NCBI RefSeq assembly: GCF_019331725.1
Contig: NZ_JAHBBF010000002.1
Location: 186,001-250,000 of the forward strand
DNA length: 64,000 bases
Direction of reading: 5' to 3'
Source of the DNA: Bifidobacterium saguinibicoloris
Lineage (GTDB): Bacteria > Actinomycetota > Actinomycetes > Actinomycetales > Bifidobacteriaceae
A program made the translations under genes and the position numbers. Each line of letters opens with the position of its first letter. Within the stretch, counting starts at the first letter, position 1. A model generated the notes under the pieces. It did not search any database and was not told the origin of the DNA. It saw only the letters and a list, made by a program, of their open reading frames with translations. Shown piece by piece: positions 1-10,435 of this stretch.

Positions 1-1454
1 TCGGGCTCGAGCGGCTGCACGTCGCCGTCCACGTTGTCCGCCTCGAATTCGGCTTCGGCGGCGGACTCGGCCTCCTCCTCGGCGTCGGTCAGTCCGAGCC
101 GCGCGACCTGTTCGTCGGTGGCGGCGACGAGACGGTGGCCCAGCGCGCCGGTCTTCTGCTGGTAGCGTTCGACGGCGTTCGCGGTATCGGCGAACGCACC
201 GTCGCACAGGGCGGCGATCACGCGGTTCGCCCAGTAGAAGTTCTCGGTGGTGACGCGCGTGGTGGTGTCGGCGAGGTAGTCGGGCGTGGAGTCCACGTTC
301 GGATAGAACGGGACGAGCGTGTTGAACGGGTTGGAGCCGTAGGCCATCCACTGGATGGCGCGGTTGGCCTGCGGACGGTACGGGCGGATCTGCATGACGG
401 CGAGCTGGCTCTGGCGGTTGATGCCGATCGGACGGTACATGTGGCGCGTGTGCTCGTCACCGCGCTTGCCGTACGGATCGTACGGGGTGCCCTGGTAGTG
501 GCCGGAGAGCACGTATTTGATGTCCTCGATGGTCACCTTGCGTTCGGGCTGGCGGGCCCACGGGATGTCGTTGTTCTCCGGGCCGTGGTCAGCGTCGGGG
601 CTGTCCCACACCTCGTCGTACGGGTTGAGGAAGCGCTGCATCCACCAGGCGCGCGGCGTGTTGTACACGTGGTCGGAGTCGGAGTGGGAGCCGAACGCGT
701 CGCGCGGGTTGAACGGCGTGGTGCTTTCGACGGCGAGGTCGAGGTGGTTCTCCTCGATGAACTCGGCGAGGTCCTCGGAACACATGTGGTCCTCCTGCTC
801 GCCGAGCGCGTCCTCGAGGTCGAACTCGTCGATGCCGAGCTGATTCGGCATGGTCACGTACGCCTCGTCCGGCACGCGCTTGGCGATCCAGTGGTGGCCG
901 CCGACGGTCTCGAGCCACCAGATCTCGTCGGCGTCGGAGAAGGCGACGCCGTTCATCTCGTACGTGCCGTACTCCTCGAGGAGCGCGCCGAGACGTGCGA
1001 CGCCTTCGCGCGCGGTCTTCACGTACGGCAGGACGATGGTGAGGAAGTCCTCCTCGCCGATGCCGCCGGCCACTTCCGGCTCGTAGCCGTCCTCGCCTTC
1101 ACGGCCTTTGGCGGGGACGAGTTCGACGAACGGGTCGGCACCGAGCACGCGTTCGTTGGTGGTGAGGGTTTCGGTGGCGCTCATCGCGACGTTCGCCTCG
1201 TTGACGCCCGCCTCGCCCCAGATGCCTTCCTTGCGGTCCGCGTTCGGCACGGACGTGTACTGCAGCGGATTGTCCGGCAGGTCGATTTCGACGTGGGAGA
1301 GGACGGAGCGGTAGTGTCGCGGCTGGTCTTCGGGTTTGATGACGAGGAACTGCTTCGGGTTGAACTCGCCGTTGGCGGAGTCCTCGTTGCGGGCGATGAT
1401 GGTGGAGCCGTCGTAGCTCGCGTCCTTGCCGACCAGAATGGTGGTGCAGGCCAT
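1..1454 (-). CDS. C69-family dipeptidase (PepD-like), 3' end missing
   Basis: The minus strand reads open for 484 codons from an ATG at 1454 to the window edge, so the C-terminus is missing. The protein opens [11 protein letters not shown]. Cys3 is the expected nucleophile of peptidase family C69, and it is followed by the conserved [11 protein letters not shown] at residues 15-25 and by [13 protein letters not shown] near residue 75. The family is N-terminal-nucleophile dipeptidases, mostly cytosolic, with broad dipeptide specificity. The visible C-terminal end is acidic ([13 protein letters not shown]). An AAAGGA ribosome-binding site lies upstream with rather long spacing. The gene starts 57 bp after the PEBP gene on the same strand and may be co-transcribed with it. 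The family call is firm; the substrate is unknown. Confidence 0.88.
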   Translation of the reverse strand, partial: MACTTILVGKDASYDGSTIIARNEDSANGEFNPKQFLVIKPEDQPRHYRSVLSHVEIDLPDNPLQYTSVPNADRKEGIWGEAGVNEANVAMSATETLTTNERVLGADPFVELVPAKGREGEDGYEPEVAGGIGEEDFLTIVLPYVKTAREGVARLGALLEEYGTYEMNGVAFSDADEIWWLETVGGHHWIAKRVPDEAYVTMPNQLGIDEFDLEDALGEQEDHMCSEDLAEFIEENHLDLAVESTTPFNPRDAFGSHSDSDHVYNTPRAWWMQRFLNPYDEVWDSPDADHGPENNDIPWARQPERKVTIEDIKYVLSGHYQGTPYDPYGKRGDEHTRHMYRPIGINRQSQLAVMQIRPYRPQANRAIQWMAYGSNPFNTLVPFYPNVDSTPDYLADTTTRVTTENFYWANRVIAALCDGAFADTANAVERYQQKTGALGHRLVAATDEQVARLGLTDAEEEAESAAEAEFEADNVDGDVQPLEP

Positions 1455-1511
1455 GGTTGTCTGGTTGTCCTTTCGTTGGTGGTGTCGTTGACGGTTATGC
1501 GGTTGGCACGG

Positions 1512-2066
1512 TCACGCCTTGCCGGTGAGGAAGATGCCGGCCTGGTCCGGCGTCTCGCCGCATTCGCGCAGCTTGTGGAGCAGCTCGTTCATCCAGAAGC
1601 CCTGGTTGAGTCCGGGCAGCGGCTCCTTGGTGGCGTAGACGTGCAGGTAGTAGTCGTGGTCCTTGTCCGGCGGCTGCGGACCGTTGTACCGCATGGTGAC
1701 GGCCGGGTCGTTCTCGCGGCCCACGAACTTGGAGGCGCTGGAGTTGCGGCCCTGCACGGCCTCGGGGATCATCGAGGCCATCTGGCGGGAGAAGTCCGGC
1801 GGAATCTGCAGGGCGTGGGAATCGTTGAAGTCGAACATCAGCGCATCGATGGGCAGGTTCGCAACGGTCCAGTGGATCCATTCAAATCCGCAGACGGGGA
1901 TGGAGTCCGGGTCGGTGAACGTCCAGTGCAGGTAGCGGGCGTCCGGGGAGACCTCGTCGATGTAGAAGGGGAAGGAGATGACGGGCACGCCGCCCGTGCG
2001 GTATTCGGGCGCCGCAGCCTTGGCGAAATCGTCCGGAACCACGGTGAAATCAGCTGAGATCTTCAT
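1512..2066 (-). CDS. PEBP / YbhB-YbcL family (Raf kinase inhibitor-like) protein
   Basis: The product is 184 residues starting MKISADF. It has the phosphatidylethanolamine-binding protein fold signature: a DPDSIP stretch followed by an FEWIHWTVANLP segment near residues 60-75, and an HDYYLHVYAT segment near 135-145. Bacterial YbhB/YbcL proteins are small cytosolic or secreted proteins of unknown function; no signal peptide is visible here. The ATG at 2066 was chosen over longer in-frame starts because family homology begins at MKIS and because a TACACT hexamer ends exactly seven bases upstream, as in a leaderless promoter. The intervening GGGGGAT could alternatively act as a Shine-Dalgarno sequence. 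The dipeptidase gene follows 57 bp downstream. Confidence 0.85.
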   Translation of the reverse strand: MKISADFTVVPDDFAKAAAPEYRTGGVPVISFPFYIDEVSPDARYLHWTFTDPDSIPVCGFEWIHWTVANLPIDALMFDFNDSHALQIPPDFSRQMASMIPEAVQGRNSSASKFVGRENDPAVTMRYNGPQPPDKDHDYYLHVYATKEPLPGLNQGFWMNELLHKLRECGETPDQAGIFLTGKA

Positions 2067-2073
2067 ATCCCCC

Positions 2074-2079
2074 AGTGTA
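2074..2079 (-). promoter_or_regulatory. Leaderless -10 element of the PEBP gene
   Basis: TACACT on the minus strand, then seven bases (GGGGGAT), then the ATG at 2066. This spacing would put transcription start at the start codon. Confidence 0.5.
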
Positions 2080-2188
2080 TCGCGCGGAGATGCGACGGAG
2101 GATGCACACGGACGACGGGATGGCGGAACGACGACGAGTCCGTCCGCCCGCGAACGTGCGGACGGACGGACAAGGAAACGCCGGAAGC

Positions 2189-2224
2189 GATGGGGAGGAC
2201 CGCCATCGGACGGTCCTCCCCATC
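2189..2224 (-). terminator. Hairpin terminator of the beta-helix surface protein gene
   Basis: A perfect 14-bp stem (GATGGGGAGGACCG with its complement) encloses an 8-base loop. It lies about 80 bp past the stop of the gene at 2305-6213 in its direction of transcription. No long T run follows, only a T-rich GCGTTTCC. Confidence 0.6.
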
Positions 2225-2261
2225 GTGACGCGCCGTGACTCGTCGTCACGCACGCCGCCGC

Positions 2262-2283
2262 GTGACGTCACACGTGACGTCAC
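2262..2283. repeat. Two copies of the palindrome GTGACGTCAC
   Basis: GTGACGTCAC occurs at 2262-2271 and 2274-2283, 12 bp apart start to start, with further CGTGAC half-copies on both sides. It sits between the stop codon of the surface protein gene and that gene's hairpin terminator. Confidence 0.6.
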
Positions 2284-2304
2284 GCGTGACGGCGACGGCT
2301 CGGC

Positions 2305-5300
2305 TCATCGCCTGTCACGCCTCGCCTTCAACGTGACGGCGGCGATGACCACGCACAGCAGCATGACCACGGCGGGGACGGCGAGCGCCGCTCCGGTGTT
2401 CGCCATCGTCCTGACGGGCTTCACTGCGCCGTCGGCCTTGGCCGCCGGCTTCTTCTCGGCGTCGTCGGACGGCTTCTCCGACGGTCCCGTCGGTTGGTTC
2501 GGTCCCGCCGGCTGGTTCGGTTCGGACGGGTTGCCCGGTTCGGACGGTTCCGTCGTCACCTTCTCCAGCGTGCCGGAAAGCGCCTTGATGGCCTTCTCGA
2601 CGGCCTTGGCGTCGGAGGACTTGGCGTCGTACTTGAGGTAGTCGGTGTCGGTGAGGTTCCCGTAGACCGTGTTCGCTTCGGCAAGGGCCTGTTCGAACGC
2701 CTTGCGGCTGGCTTCGGTGTAGGTCATCGCGTAGCCGTCGGCCTTGGTCTTCGCCTCGGCGGCGTCGATCGCGGTCTTCAGGTCGCCCAACTTGGACAGG
2801 TCGACCTCCTCGCCCAGCTGGCGGACGGTCTCGGACGTGTCGGCGCCGATGAACTTGCCGAAGTTGGACTTGTTGTCCTTGCCGCTGTCGTCGGTGTCGG
2901 TCAATCCAGGGTTCTTGCCGTACACGGCGGTGCCGAGGGTGGCATCGCCGGACTTGCCGTCGACGGTCCTGCCGGCGGAATCCGCGGTGCCGTTGCCCTG
3001 GTAGCGCAGGAGGAATTTGCGCGACCAGCTCGTGATGTTCGGGCCGCTGCCCACCGGCGCGCCCACGCCATTGATGATGGTGTTGAACGTGCGGACGGCC
3101 TTGGCGTTGTCATCCTTGTTCTTCAGATCGGCGAACGACTGGGTGGTGACGTTCTCGATGATCACGCCCTTGGCGTTCGGCACTTCGACGGCGTTGTCCA
3201 TCTCCATGGCCGTGGTGCCGGCGCCGGTGTGCTGGTCGGGATCGGTGGGATCGCCGCCGTCCTGGTTGCCGTTCGCCGTCTCGGGACCGGTGTAGATGAA
3301 CACGTTGTAGATGCCGAGACCCACGGCGTAGTGTTTCTTCACACCGTTGGCGACCTTGTAGGCGGCGTAGCCCTTCACGGTGCCGTTGTGGCTCATCCAC
3401 TGGTCCTGGGAGACCGGGTCGTAGCACTTCTCGTTCTGGTAGAAGAACGTCTTGCCGTTCTCGCCGTTCCAAAGCGTGTCGTACTCCTCGTGGTGCTCGT
3501 TGAACAGGGCGTACGCGGTCACGTCGTCGCCGTTCACGATGAGGCCGTTTCTGGAGTAGTTCCACTGCTTGCCCCAGCCGACGCCGGCACCGTGGTCGGC
3601 GCGCCAGATCCAGAAGTGGTCGGCGATTGTGTTGCCGGTGTTGATCTCGATGCCGGTGTCGGCCGAGGTGGTCTCGTCGGTGGTGCCGCCGATGCGGAAG
3701 AAGATGTCCTGCAGCTCGATCGGATCCGAAGCGTCGCCGGCGGTCTTCGTGGTGCCCACCTGCAGCAGGTACTTGGAGTGCTTGCCGGCGTCGAGGATGA
3801 GCCCGGCGAGGCGGATGCCCTTCTGGGCCTTGTCGGAGATACGGATGGCCGTATCCTCGTTGTCCGGGATGATGGTCGCCATGCCGGTGCCGAGGACGAC
3901 GACGCCGCTGCGGTCGATGTCGATCGGGGTCTCGGCATGGTAGATGCCGGGCGTGAGGTAGATGTTCCTGCCGGCGGCGATCTGCTTGTTGATCTCGGCG
4001 GCGGTGTCGGTCGGCTTGGCGATGTAGAACTCGGAGAGCGGGATGCTCGTGCCCTTGCCCATGCCGTCGTTCGCCTTGCCCTTGCCCCAGCTGACGCCCT
4101 TGGCGTTCTCACGGTAGCCGGGCACGAACACCTGGTATTCGCCGTTGTCGTCAAGGTAGAGGAACGGCTTCTCGGCGATCTTCTCGGTGGAGTCGATGGC
4201 GGTCGTGACCTGCTGGTTGTTCCCGTCGCCGGCGACGCCCCAGTTGCTGGTGCCCTTGGTGCCGACGAGTTCGGTGCCGGTCTTGCCGTCGGAGCCGGGC
4301 ACGTTGCTCGCGGTCACGCCCTGCAGGAAGTTGTTGAGCGTGGTGCCGTACGCCGCGCCCTTGAGCTCGGAGTTGCGGGTGTAGAACTGCTGGCCGGATG
4401 CGGTGCCGGCGGTGTTGCCGCCGTCATCGCCCTCGAGCTTGGAGTCGGCGGTGTAGCCGCCGGACGCCCAGCCGTAGTTCCAGTCGTAGGCGACGGTGCG
4501 GTCGGTCCACACGCGGCGCATCGGCGCGGCCTGGGCGACGCCCCAGTTCATGTAGTCGGGGCGCCAGGACTGGTTCAGCTCGGCGGGACGCGAATCGCCC
4601 GGCGCGAACGTGGCGTTGCCGGACTTGCCGTTCTCGGTGCCGGTGTTCTTCACGCCGAGGTTCTCGATGGAGCGCCAGAAGTTGCAGGTGGCGTTGCCCT
4701 GCTGGGCGGAGGCACCAGCGTTCGCGGCGAGGTAGGAGGATGTGGAGACGTTGTTGAGCATCGTGTCGGTCGGGACCTTGCCCAAGCCGTTCAACGAGGT
4801 GTAGAAGCCCACGTTGATGTTGGAAATCACGTTGCCGTCCTGCACATAGCTGCCGGGCTTGAAGTAGACCTGCCAGTGCTCGCTCCTGAACTGGGCGTTC
4901 GCGGCGATGTCGTTCTGCTTGGTGAACAGGTCGGCGAGGACCTTGTCGACCTTGCCCATGTCGTCGGTGGGGGCGAACACGAGCGTGTGGTCGCCGAAGA
5001 GCTCACGGTCGAGGGAGGCGGTGGTCTCGGGCAGGTCGGAGACGTCGCCGTCCTCGTTCACGGTGACGACCTTGTAGTAGTTGGCGTACTTACCACCCTC
5101 GTCGAGTTTTCCGTCGGTGTAGGTGGTGCCGGTCACGGGCTTGTCGCCGGTGACGCTCACGAAGTCCTTGTCCGCGGCGTAGGCGGACTTGGCGCGCAGC
5201 ACCTTGTAGCCTTTGGCGCCGTCGACCTTGTCCCAGGTGAGGGTGATGGCCTTGCCGCCGTCGGCCTCGGCGGCCTTCACGTTCGTCGGCGCGGCCAGGC

Positions 5301-6213
5301 GCACGCCCTTGGCGGTCGTCAGCGCGACGGCGTCGGTCGCGGAGGAGGCCGCGTCCGCGCCGTTGAGGCTCCTGACGGTGATGTTGTATGAGGTTCCGGC
5401 GGCGAGGTTCCGGAGCGTCGCCTGGGTGGCGGTCGTCTTGAGCGTGACGGTCGCCTTGCCCGCGTCGGTCGGCGTGGCGTCGATCTCATAGTCCGTGACG
5501 AAGGAGTCCCTGGCGGCGGTGAAGCTCACGTCGGCGGTGGCGTTGGTGACGTTGGATACGGTCACGCCGGTCGGCGCGGCGGGCGTCGCGCTCGTGTGGA
5601 CGATGAAGTGCCCGGCGGCGGCGTCCACGGCGTCGGTGGAGTCGGTCACAACCAGGTTCGTGCCGTCGGACTTGAGGAGTTCGTTGGTGTCGGTGTCCCG
5701 GAAGGCGACGGTGCCGTCGCCGGCGGGCACGAGTTTGATGGACTCCCAGCCGCCGTAGCCGCCGCCGTCCTTCACGCAGACCTTGCCGTTGTTCTCCGCG
5801 GCGATGCTGGTCCAATCGGTGTTGTTACGGACGTGGCCGCCCTTGAGTCGGGCGTTGCTCTTCCTGCCTTTGACCGTGACCGTGCGGGCGCCGTTCTGGT
5901 CGCCCCAGCCGACGATGCTCCACAGCGTGGAGTCGTCGGACGCGTCGGTGAACGTGACGGGCGTGTTCGCCGTTCCGGGATCGGTGACGTATTCGCCGGA
6001 ACCGACGTAGGCGTCTCCGTCCTTTTTAGCGAGTTCGATTCTGATGTCGTTGCCGAGACCGGTGTCGACGGCCGTCACGGCTTTCGCGCCCGTCTCCGCC
6101 GCCTGGGCCGTGTCGACGGCCGTCAGGCCGCACAGCAGCGTGGCGCATGCGACGAGCGCGCCGGCCGCGGCGCGCCATCGGGCCGGAGCCCCTCCCCCGT
6201 TGGTGGTTCTCAT
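2305..6213 (-). CDS. Wall-anchored beta-helix (GH55-like) protein with fibronectin III and FIVAR domains
   Basis: The product is 1302 residues. It has a signal peptide (hydrophobic run GALVACATLLCGLTAVDTA, cleavage near AQAAE) and an N-terminal lectin-like region. Two fibronectin type III domains follow at about residues 170-380. A long right-handed beta-helix region resembles GH55/pectate-lyase-3 proteins (for example DHFWIWRADHG and YDTLWNGENGKTFFYQNE). A FIVAR-type helical domain (near 1130-1220) precedes a Pro-rich spacer and a sorting signal MANTG plus hydrophobic helix and RRDRR tail. It is probably a secreted, sortase-attached polysaccharide-binding or -degrading protein; the enzyme activity is inferred only from fold resemblance. 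The start at 6213 is set by the signal peptide and a GGAAAG site upstream. The sorting motif departs from LPXTG. Confidence 0.75.
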   Translation of the reverse strand: MRTTNGGGAPARWRAAAGALVACATLLCGLTAVDTAQAAETGAKAVTAVDTGLGNDIRIELAKKDGDAYVGSGEYVTDPGTANTPVTFTDASDDSTLWSIVGWGDQNGARTVTVKGRKSNARLKGGHVRNNTDWTSIAAENNGKVCVKDGGGYGGWESIKLVPAGDGTVAFRDTDTNELLKSDGTNLVVTDSTDAVDAAAGHFIVHTSATPAAPTGVTVSNVTNATADVSFTAARDSFVTDYEIDATPTDAGKATVTLKTTATQATLRNLAAGTSYNITVRSLNGADAASSATDAVALTTAKGVRLAAPTNVKAAEADGGKAITLTWDKVDGAKGYKVLRAKSAYAADKDFVSVTGDKPVTGTTYTDGKLDEGGKYANYYKVVTVNEDGDVSDLPETTASLDRELFGDHTLVFAPTDDMGKVDKVLADLFTKQNDIAANAQFRSEHWQVYFKPGSYVQDGNVISNINVGFYTSLNGLGKVPTDTMLNNVSTSSYLAANAGASAQQGNATCNFWRSIENLGVKNTGTENGKSGNATFAPGDSRPAELNQSWRPDYMNWGVAQAAPMRRVWTDRTVAYDWNYGWASGGYTADSKLEGDDGGNTAGTASGQQFYTRNSELKGAAYGTTLNNFLQGVTASNVPGSDGKTGTELVGTKGTSNWGVAGDGNNQQVTTAIDSTEKIAEKPFLYLDDNGEYQVFVPGYRENAKGVSWGKGKANDGMGKGTSIPLSEFYIAKPTDTAAEINKQIAAGRNIYLTPGIYHAETPIDIDRSGVVVLGTGMATIIPDNEDTAIRISDKAQKGIRLAGLILDAGKHSKYLLQVGTTKTAGDASDPIELQDIFFRIGGTTDETTSADTGIEINTGNTIADHFWIWRADHGAGVGWGKQWNYSRNGLIVNGDDVTAYALFNEHHEEYDTLWNGENGKTFFYQNEKCYDPVSQDQWMSHNGTVKGYAAYKVANGVKKHYAVGLGIYNVFIYTGPETANGNQDGGDPTDPDQHTGAGTTAMEMDNAVEVPNAKGVIIENVTTQSFADLKNKDDNAKAVRTFNTIINGVGAPVGSGPNITSWSRKFLLRYQGNGTADSAGRTVDGKSGDATLGTAVYGKNPGLTDTDDSGKDNKSNFGKFIGADTSETVRQLGEEVDLSKLGDLKTAIDAAEAKTKADGYAMTYTEASRKAFEQALAEANTVYGNLTDTDYLKYDAKSSDAKAVEKAIKALSGTLEKVTTEPSEPGNPSEPNQPAGPNQPTGPSEKPSDDAEKKPAAKADGAVKPVRTMANTGAALAVPAVVMLLCVVIAAVTLKARRDRR

Positions 6214-6254
6214 GGTATTCCTTTCTTCCTTCCTCACCCGTCCTCCTTGGCCGG

Positions 6255-6292
6255 GTGCATGAACACACAAGTGCATCGATGCATGGGTGCAT
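6255..6292. promoter_or_regulatory. Three GTGCAT direct repeats with exact 16-bp phasing
   Basis: GTGCAT begins at 6255, 6271 and 6287, and an ATGCAT palindrome sits at 6279. The set lies 42-79 bp upstream of the surface-protein start codon, in its leader or promoter. Regular phasing suggests an iterated regulator site; no regulator is known. Confidence 0.4.
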
Positions 6293-6352
6293 AAGCATAT
6301 GAATGAGATCGCGGACGATATGCTCGGCCTCTGGGGCCTTTGACGTCCGCTT

Positions 6353-6378
6353 CCGTATGCGTAACGCAACGCATACGG
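6353..6378. promoter_or_regulatory. Operator-like inverted repeat upstream of the surface protein gene
   Basis: CCGTATGCGT and ACGCATACGG are perfect 10-bp arms around a 6-bp AACGCA centre. It is about 140 bp upstream of the start at 6213 and just outside the terminator of the preceding operon. The size and symmetry suit a LacI- or TetR-type operator. A hairpin role in RNA is also possible. Confidence 0.4.
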
Positions 6379-6380
6379 CG

Positions 6381-6417
6381 AAAAAAGAAGGCCCGCCGCA
6401 TGACTCGACGGGCCTTC
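6381..6417 (-). terminator. Rho-independent terminator of the beta-glucoside PTS operon
   Basis: On the minus strand a GAAGGCCCG stem (9 bp) is followed by six T. It lies 44 bp past the GH1 stop codon. Confidence 0.85.
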
Positions 6418-6460
6418 GAGAGCCGTCCCGCGGAAAAGGGATTGAAACCGCGGGGGGGAG

Positions 6461-8256
<1,796 letters not shown>

Positions 8257-8310
8257 TTCGTTACGCTTTCCTGTCTGTCGTTGGTTGCTTCGCTTGTCCC
8301 GTCGGCGCGA

Positions 8311-8610
8311 TCACTTGCCGGCGAGCTTGAAGGCGAAGTCGAGGACCTTGTCGCCGCGGGCCATGCCGTAGTCCTGGGGCGCGATGACCTCGACCGGCTT
8401 GGTCGGGAATTCCTTCTTGACGTCCTTGAGCATGTAGCGGACCTGCGGGCCGAGCAGGATCACGTCGGCGTCCTGCGCGTTGGCTTCGAGGGTGGAGACC
8501 GGCATGGCGGAGATGTCGTTCTCGAGGCCCCGCTTGGAGGAGGCGTCCTGCATCTTCCTGACGAGGATGCTGGTGGACATGCCGTCGCTGCAGCACAATA
8601 CGATCTTCAT
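8311..8610 (-). CDS. PTS lactose/cellobiose-type IIB component
   Basis: The product is 99 residues: MKIVLCCSDGMSTSILV. The active Cys of this family directly precedes the S-x-GMSTS loop, so it is Cys7; the preceding Cys6 is unusual. Further family marks are ADVILLGPQVRYML and the KPVEVIAPQDYG stretch. It receives phosphate from IIA and phosphorylates the sugar bound by IIC. The start at 8610 has a canonical AAAGGAG seven bases upstream. It is separated from the IIC gene by 196 bp that hold a very strong hairpin. Confidence 0.92.
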   Translation of the reverse strand: MKIVLCCSDGMSTSILVRKMQDASSKRGLENDISAMPVSTLEANAQDADVILLGPQVRYMLKDVKKEFPTKPVEVIAPQDYGMARGDKVLDFAFKLAGK

Positions 8611-8755
8611 GATGTTCTCCTTTGAATATTGGTGATTCGGGATGATGACGTTGATGTTGTTGTTGATGTGAAGAGGAGGGGGCCGGTCGCCCGTCATATG
8701 CGGTTCTCGCGGACCGGCCGGTATCGGGGATCCCCGATGTTCGTGCGGATGCCGG

Positions 8756-8798
8756 CCGTGGATCGTCCGGCCGGGGAGACCGGCCGGACGATCCACGG
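8756..8798 (-). other. Strong intercistronic hairpin between IIC and IIB genes
   Basis: A perfect 19-bp stem (CCGTGGATCGTCCGGCCGG and its complement) with a 5-base loop begins about 10 bp past the IIC stop. There is no T run. A second palindrome (ATCGGGGATCCCCGAT) is at 8723-8738. Such structures usually stabilise the upstream mRNA or partly attenuate downstream genes. Confidence 0.6.
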
Positions 8799-8806
8799 TC
8801 CGCCGG

Positions 8807-10171
8807 TCACTCGGCGGACTCGGCCTCGGCTTCCTGCTCGAGGTAGATCTTGTCCTGCATCTTGACGAACGGGTAGTAGATGGCCACGGCCATCGCGGCG
8901 ATGATGACCTGCAGCAGCGCGCACTTCCAGCCGCCGAGGATGAAGCCGGAGATGATCGGCGGGGTGGTCCACGGCACCTGGACGGCGCCGAAGGGCTGGA
9001 TGAAGCCGATGGACAGGCATCCGTACATGATGATCATCGCGCAGAGCGGGGTGAGCACGAACGGGATCAGCATGATCGGGTTGAACACGATCGGCAGGCC
9101 GAAGATGACAGGCTCGTTGATGCCGAAGATGCCCGGCACGATGGAGAGCTTGGAGACCTCACGCAGCTGCTTCGACTTGGCGAAGAGCAGTGCGGCGACG
9201 AGCAGGCCGACGGTCAGGCCGACGCCGGAGAACTTGACGAAGCAGTCGATGACCTGCGGGGTCAGGTAGTGGCCGCCGTTCGCCTTGCTCGGGTAGATGC
9301 CCTTGTCGAGGAGGCTCTGGTTGACGAGCGTGTTGGCGGTGAGCAGAGGGGTGACGACGCCGGAGACCACGTTGGCGCCGTGGATGCCGCACCAGAACAG
9401 CAGGGAGATCAAGATGGCGATGATGATCGCGCCGGCCCAGGTGTCGGTGAGGGACTGCAGCGGAATCTGGAGCACCTTGAAGATGAGCTCAGTGAGGGAG
9501 ACGCCGCCGAAGACCTTGCACAGGTGGTACAGGATGGAGGAGCCGGTGATGACGATGAGGCCCGGGATGAGGGCGGAGAAGGCGTTGGTCACGCCCTGCG
9601 GGACGGACTCGGGCATCTTGATCTTCACGTCGTGCTTGATGCAGGCGGTGTAGACCCAGCCGACGATGAGGCCCATGATGATGGCGGAGATGATGCCGTT
9701 GGAACCGGTCCAGTTCTGGACGAACACGCCGGAGACGGCAACGTCCTTGGCGTTCTTGGTGGCGTCGGTGGCGATGTCGATGGTCTTCGGGTCGATGGAG
9801 ATGTTCATCGACGACGGAGAGACGATGAAGAACGCGACCAGGGAGAGCAGGCCGGCGGAGATGCCGTCGCACTTCTCGTTGCGGGCGTACGCGTAGCCGA
9901 TGCCGACCGCCACGATGATGGCGAGGATGTTGAAGGTTGCGGTGCTGACCTGGTTGAGCGCGATGTTCCACTGGTCACCGAACGTCTTCGCCATGAAGTC
10001 GGCGTAGCCGCTGAACGGCAGGTTCGCGATCAGAAGGAACAGCGAACCAATCAGCGTGGCCGGCATCGTGAGGATGAAGCCGTCCTTCAGCGCCACCAGC
10101 GCCTTGAGACTGGCGAATTTCATGAAGCCATTCAGCATCGCGTCGCCGATGTCCTTCATTTTCTCCTTCAT
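8807..10171 (-). CDS. PTS lactose/cellobiose-type IIC permease
   Basis: The product is 454 residues with about ten hydrophobic segments, the usual length for the Lac/Cel IIC family. Recognisable stretches include ALVALKDGFILTMPATLIGS near the N-terminus, a GGHYLTPQVIDCF-like loop, and the conserved PGIFGINEPVIFGLPIV sequence around residue 345. It is the membrane channel and sugar-binding unit. It is the first gene of the operon, with an AAGGA site six bases before the ATG, and is driven by the strong promoter at 10302-10329. The C-terminus is acidic (EQEAEAESAE). Confidence 0.93.
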   Translation of the reverse strand: MKEKMKDIGDAMLNGFMKFASLKALVALKDGFILTMPATLIGSLFLLIANLPFSGYADFMAKTFGDQWNIALNQVSTATFNILAIIVAVGIGYAYARNEKCDGISAGLLSLVAFFIVSPSSMNISIDPKTIDIATDATKNAKDVAVSGVFVQNWTGSNGIISAIIMGLIVGWVYTACIKHDVKIKMPESVPQGVTNAFSALIPGLIVITGSSILYHLCKVFGGVSLTELIFKVLQIPLQSLTDTWAGAIIIAILISLLFWCGIHGANVVSGVVTPLLTANTLVNQSLLDKGIYPSKANGGHYLTPQVIDCFVKFSGVGLTVGLLVAALLFAKSKQLREVSKLSIVPGIFGINEPVIFGLPIVFNPIMLIPFVLTPLCAMIIMYGCLSIGFIQPFGAVQVPWTTPPIISGFILGGWKCALLQVIIAAMAVAIYYPFVKMQDKIYLEQEAEAESAE

Positions 10172-10301
10172 TGGATGTCCTTTCTTCCGGGCGGACTACC
10201 ACATCCGCCCATTCCCGTTGGCGTCATTCAAAGACCATCAAGATGACACAACCATCCGTGTTGTCTACATCTTTAGTAGTTATTTAAACAACGATGATTT
10301 A

Positions 10302-10329
10302 AGTATATATCTTCTTGATATCTTGTCAA
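10302..10329 (-). promoter_or_regulatory. Promoter of the beta-glucoside PTS operon with embedded operator
   Basis: On the minus strand TTGACA (10329-10324), a 16-bp spacer and TATACT (10307-10302) form a near-consensus sigma-70 promoter. The spacer carries the inverted repeat ATATC-N5-GATAT at 10307-10321, placed to block polymerase. Further downstream (10259-10292) nested arms GTTGT/ACAAC and CTAC/GTAG could be a second site. The adjacent GntR protein is the natural candidate ligand-responsive repressor. Confidence 0.75.
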
Positions 10330-10380
10330 CTCGGAAACGGCGACGCCGGGAAACGCCACGCAAACCGCGGGCCGCCAACG

Positions 10381-10416
10381 AAAACGGCGGTCCCGGAACA
10401 CACCGGAACCGCCGTT
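10381..10416 (-). terminator. Terminator of the GntR gene
   Basis: A 14-bp stem with one mismatch (AACGGCGGT-C-CCGG arms) and a 6-base loop ends in TTTT on the minus strand, 20 bp past the gr regulator stop. It separates the regulator transcript from the PTS operon promoter. Confidence 0.8.
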
Positions 10417-10435
10417 CGACACCCAGGGCAGGCCG

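Noticed and set aside
2494-5391. Plus-strand open frame of 965 codons opposite the beta-helix surface protein gene
   Set aside because: It is Gly/Val/Leu/Arg-rich with no motif or ribosome-binding site, and lies fully antisense to a gene with clear domains. It is a by-product of G+C-rich codon use.
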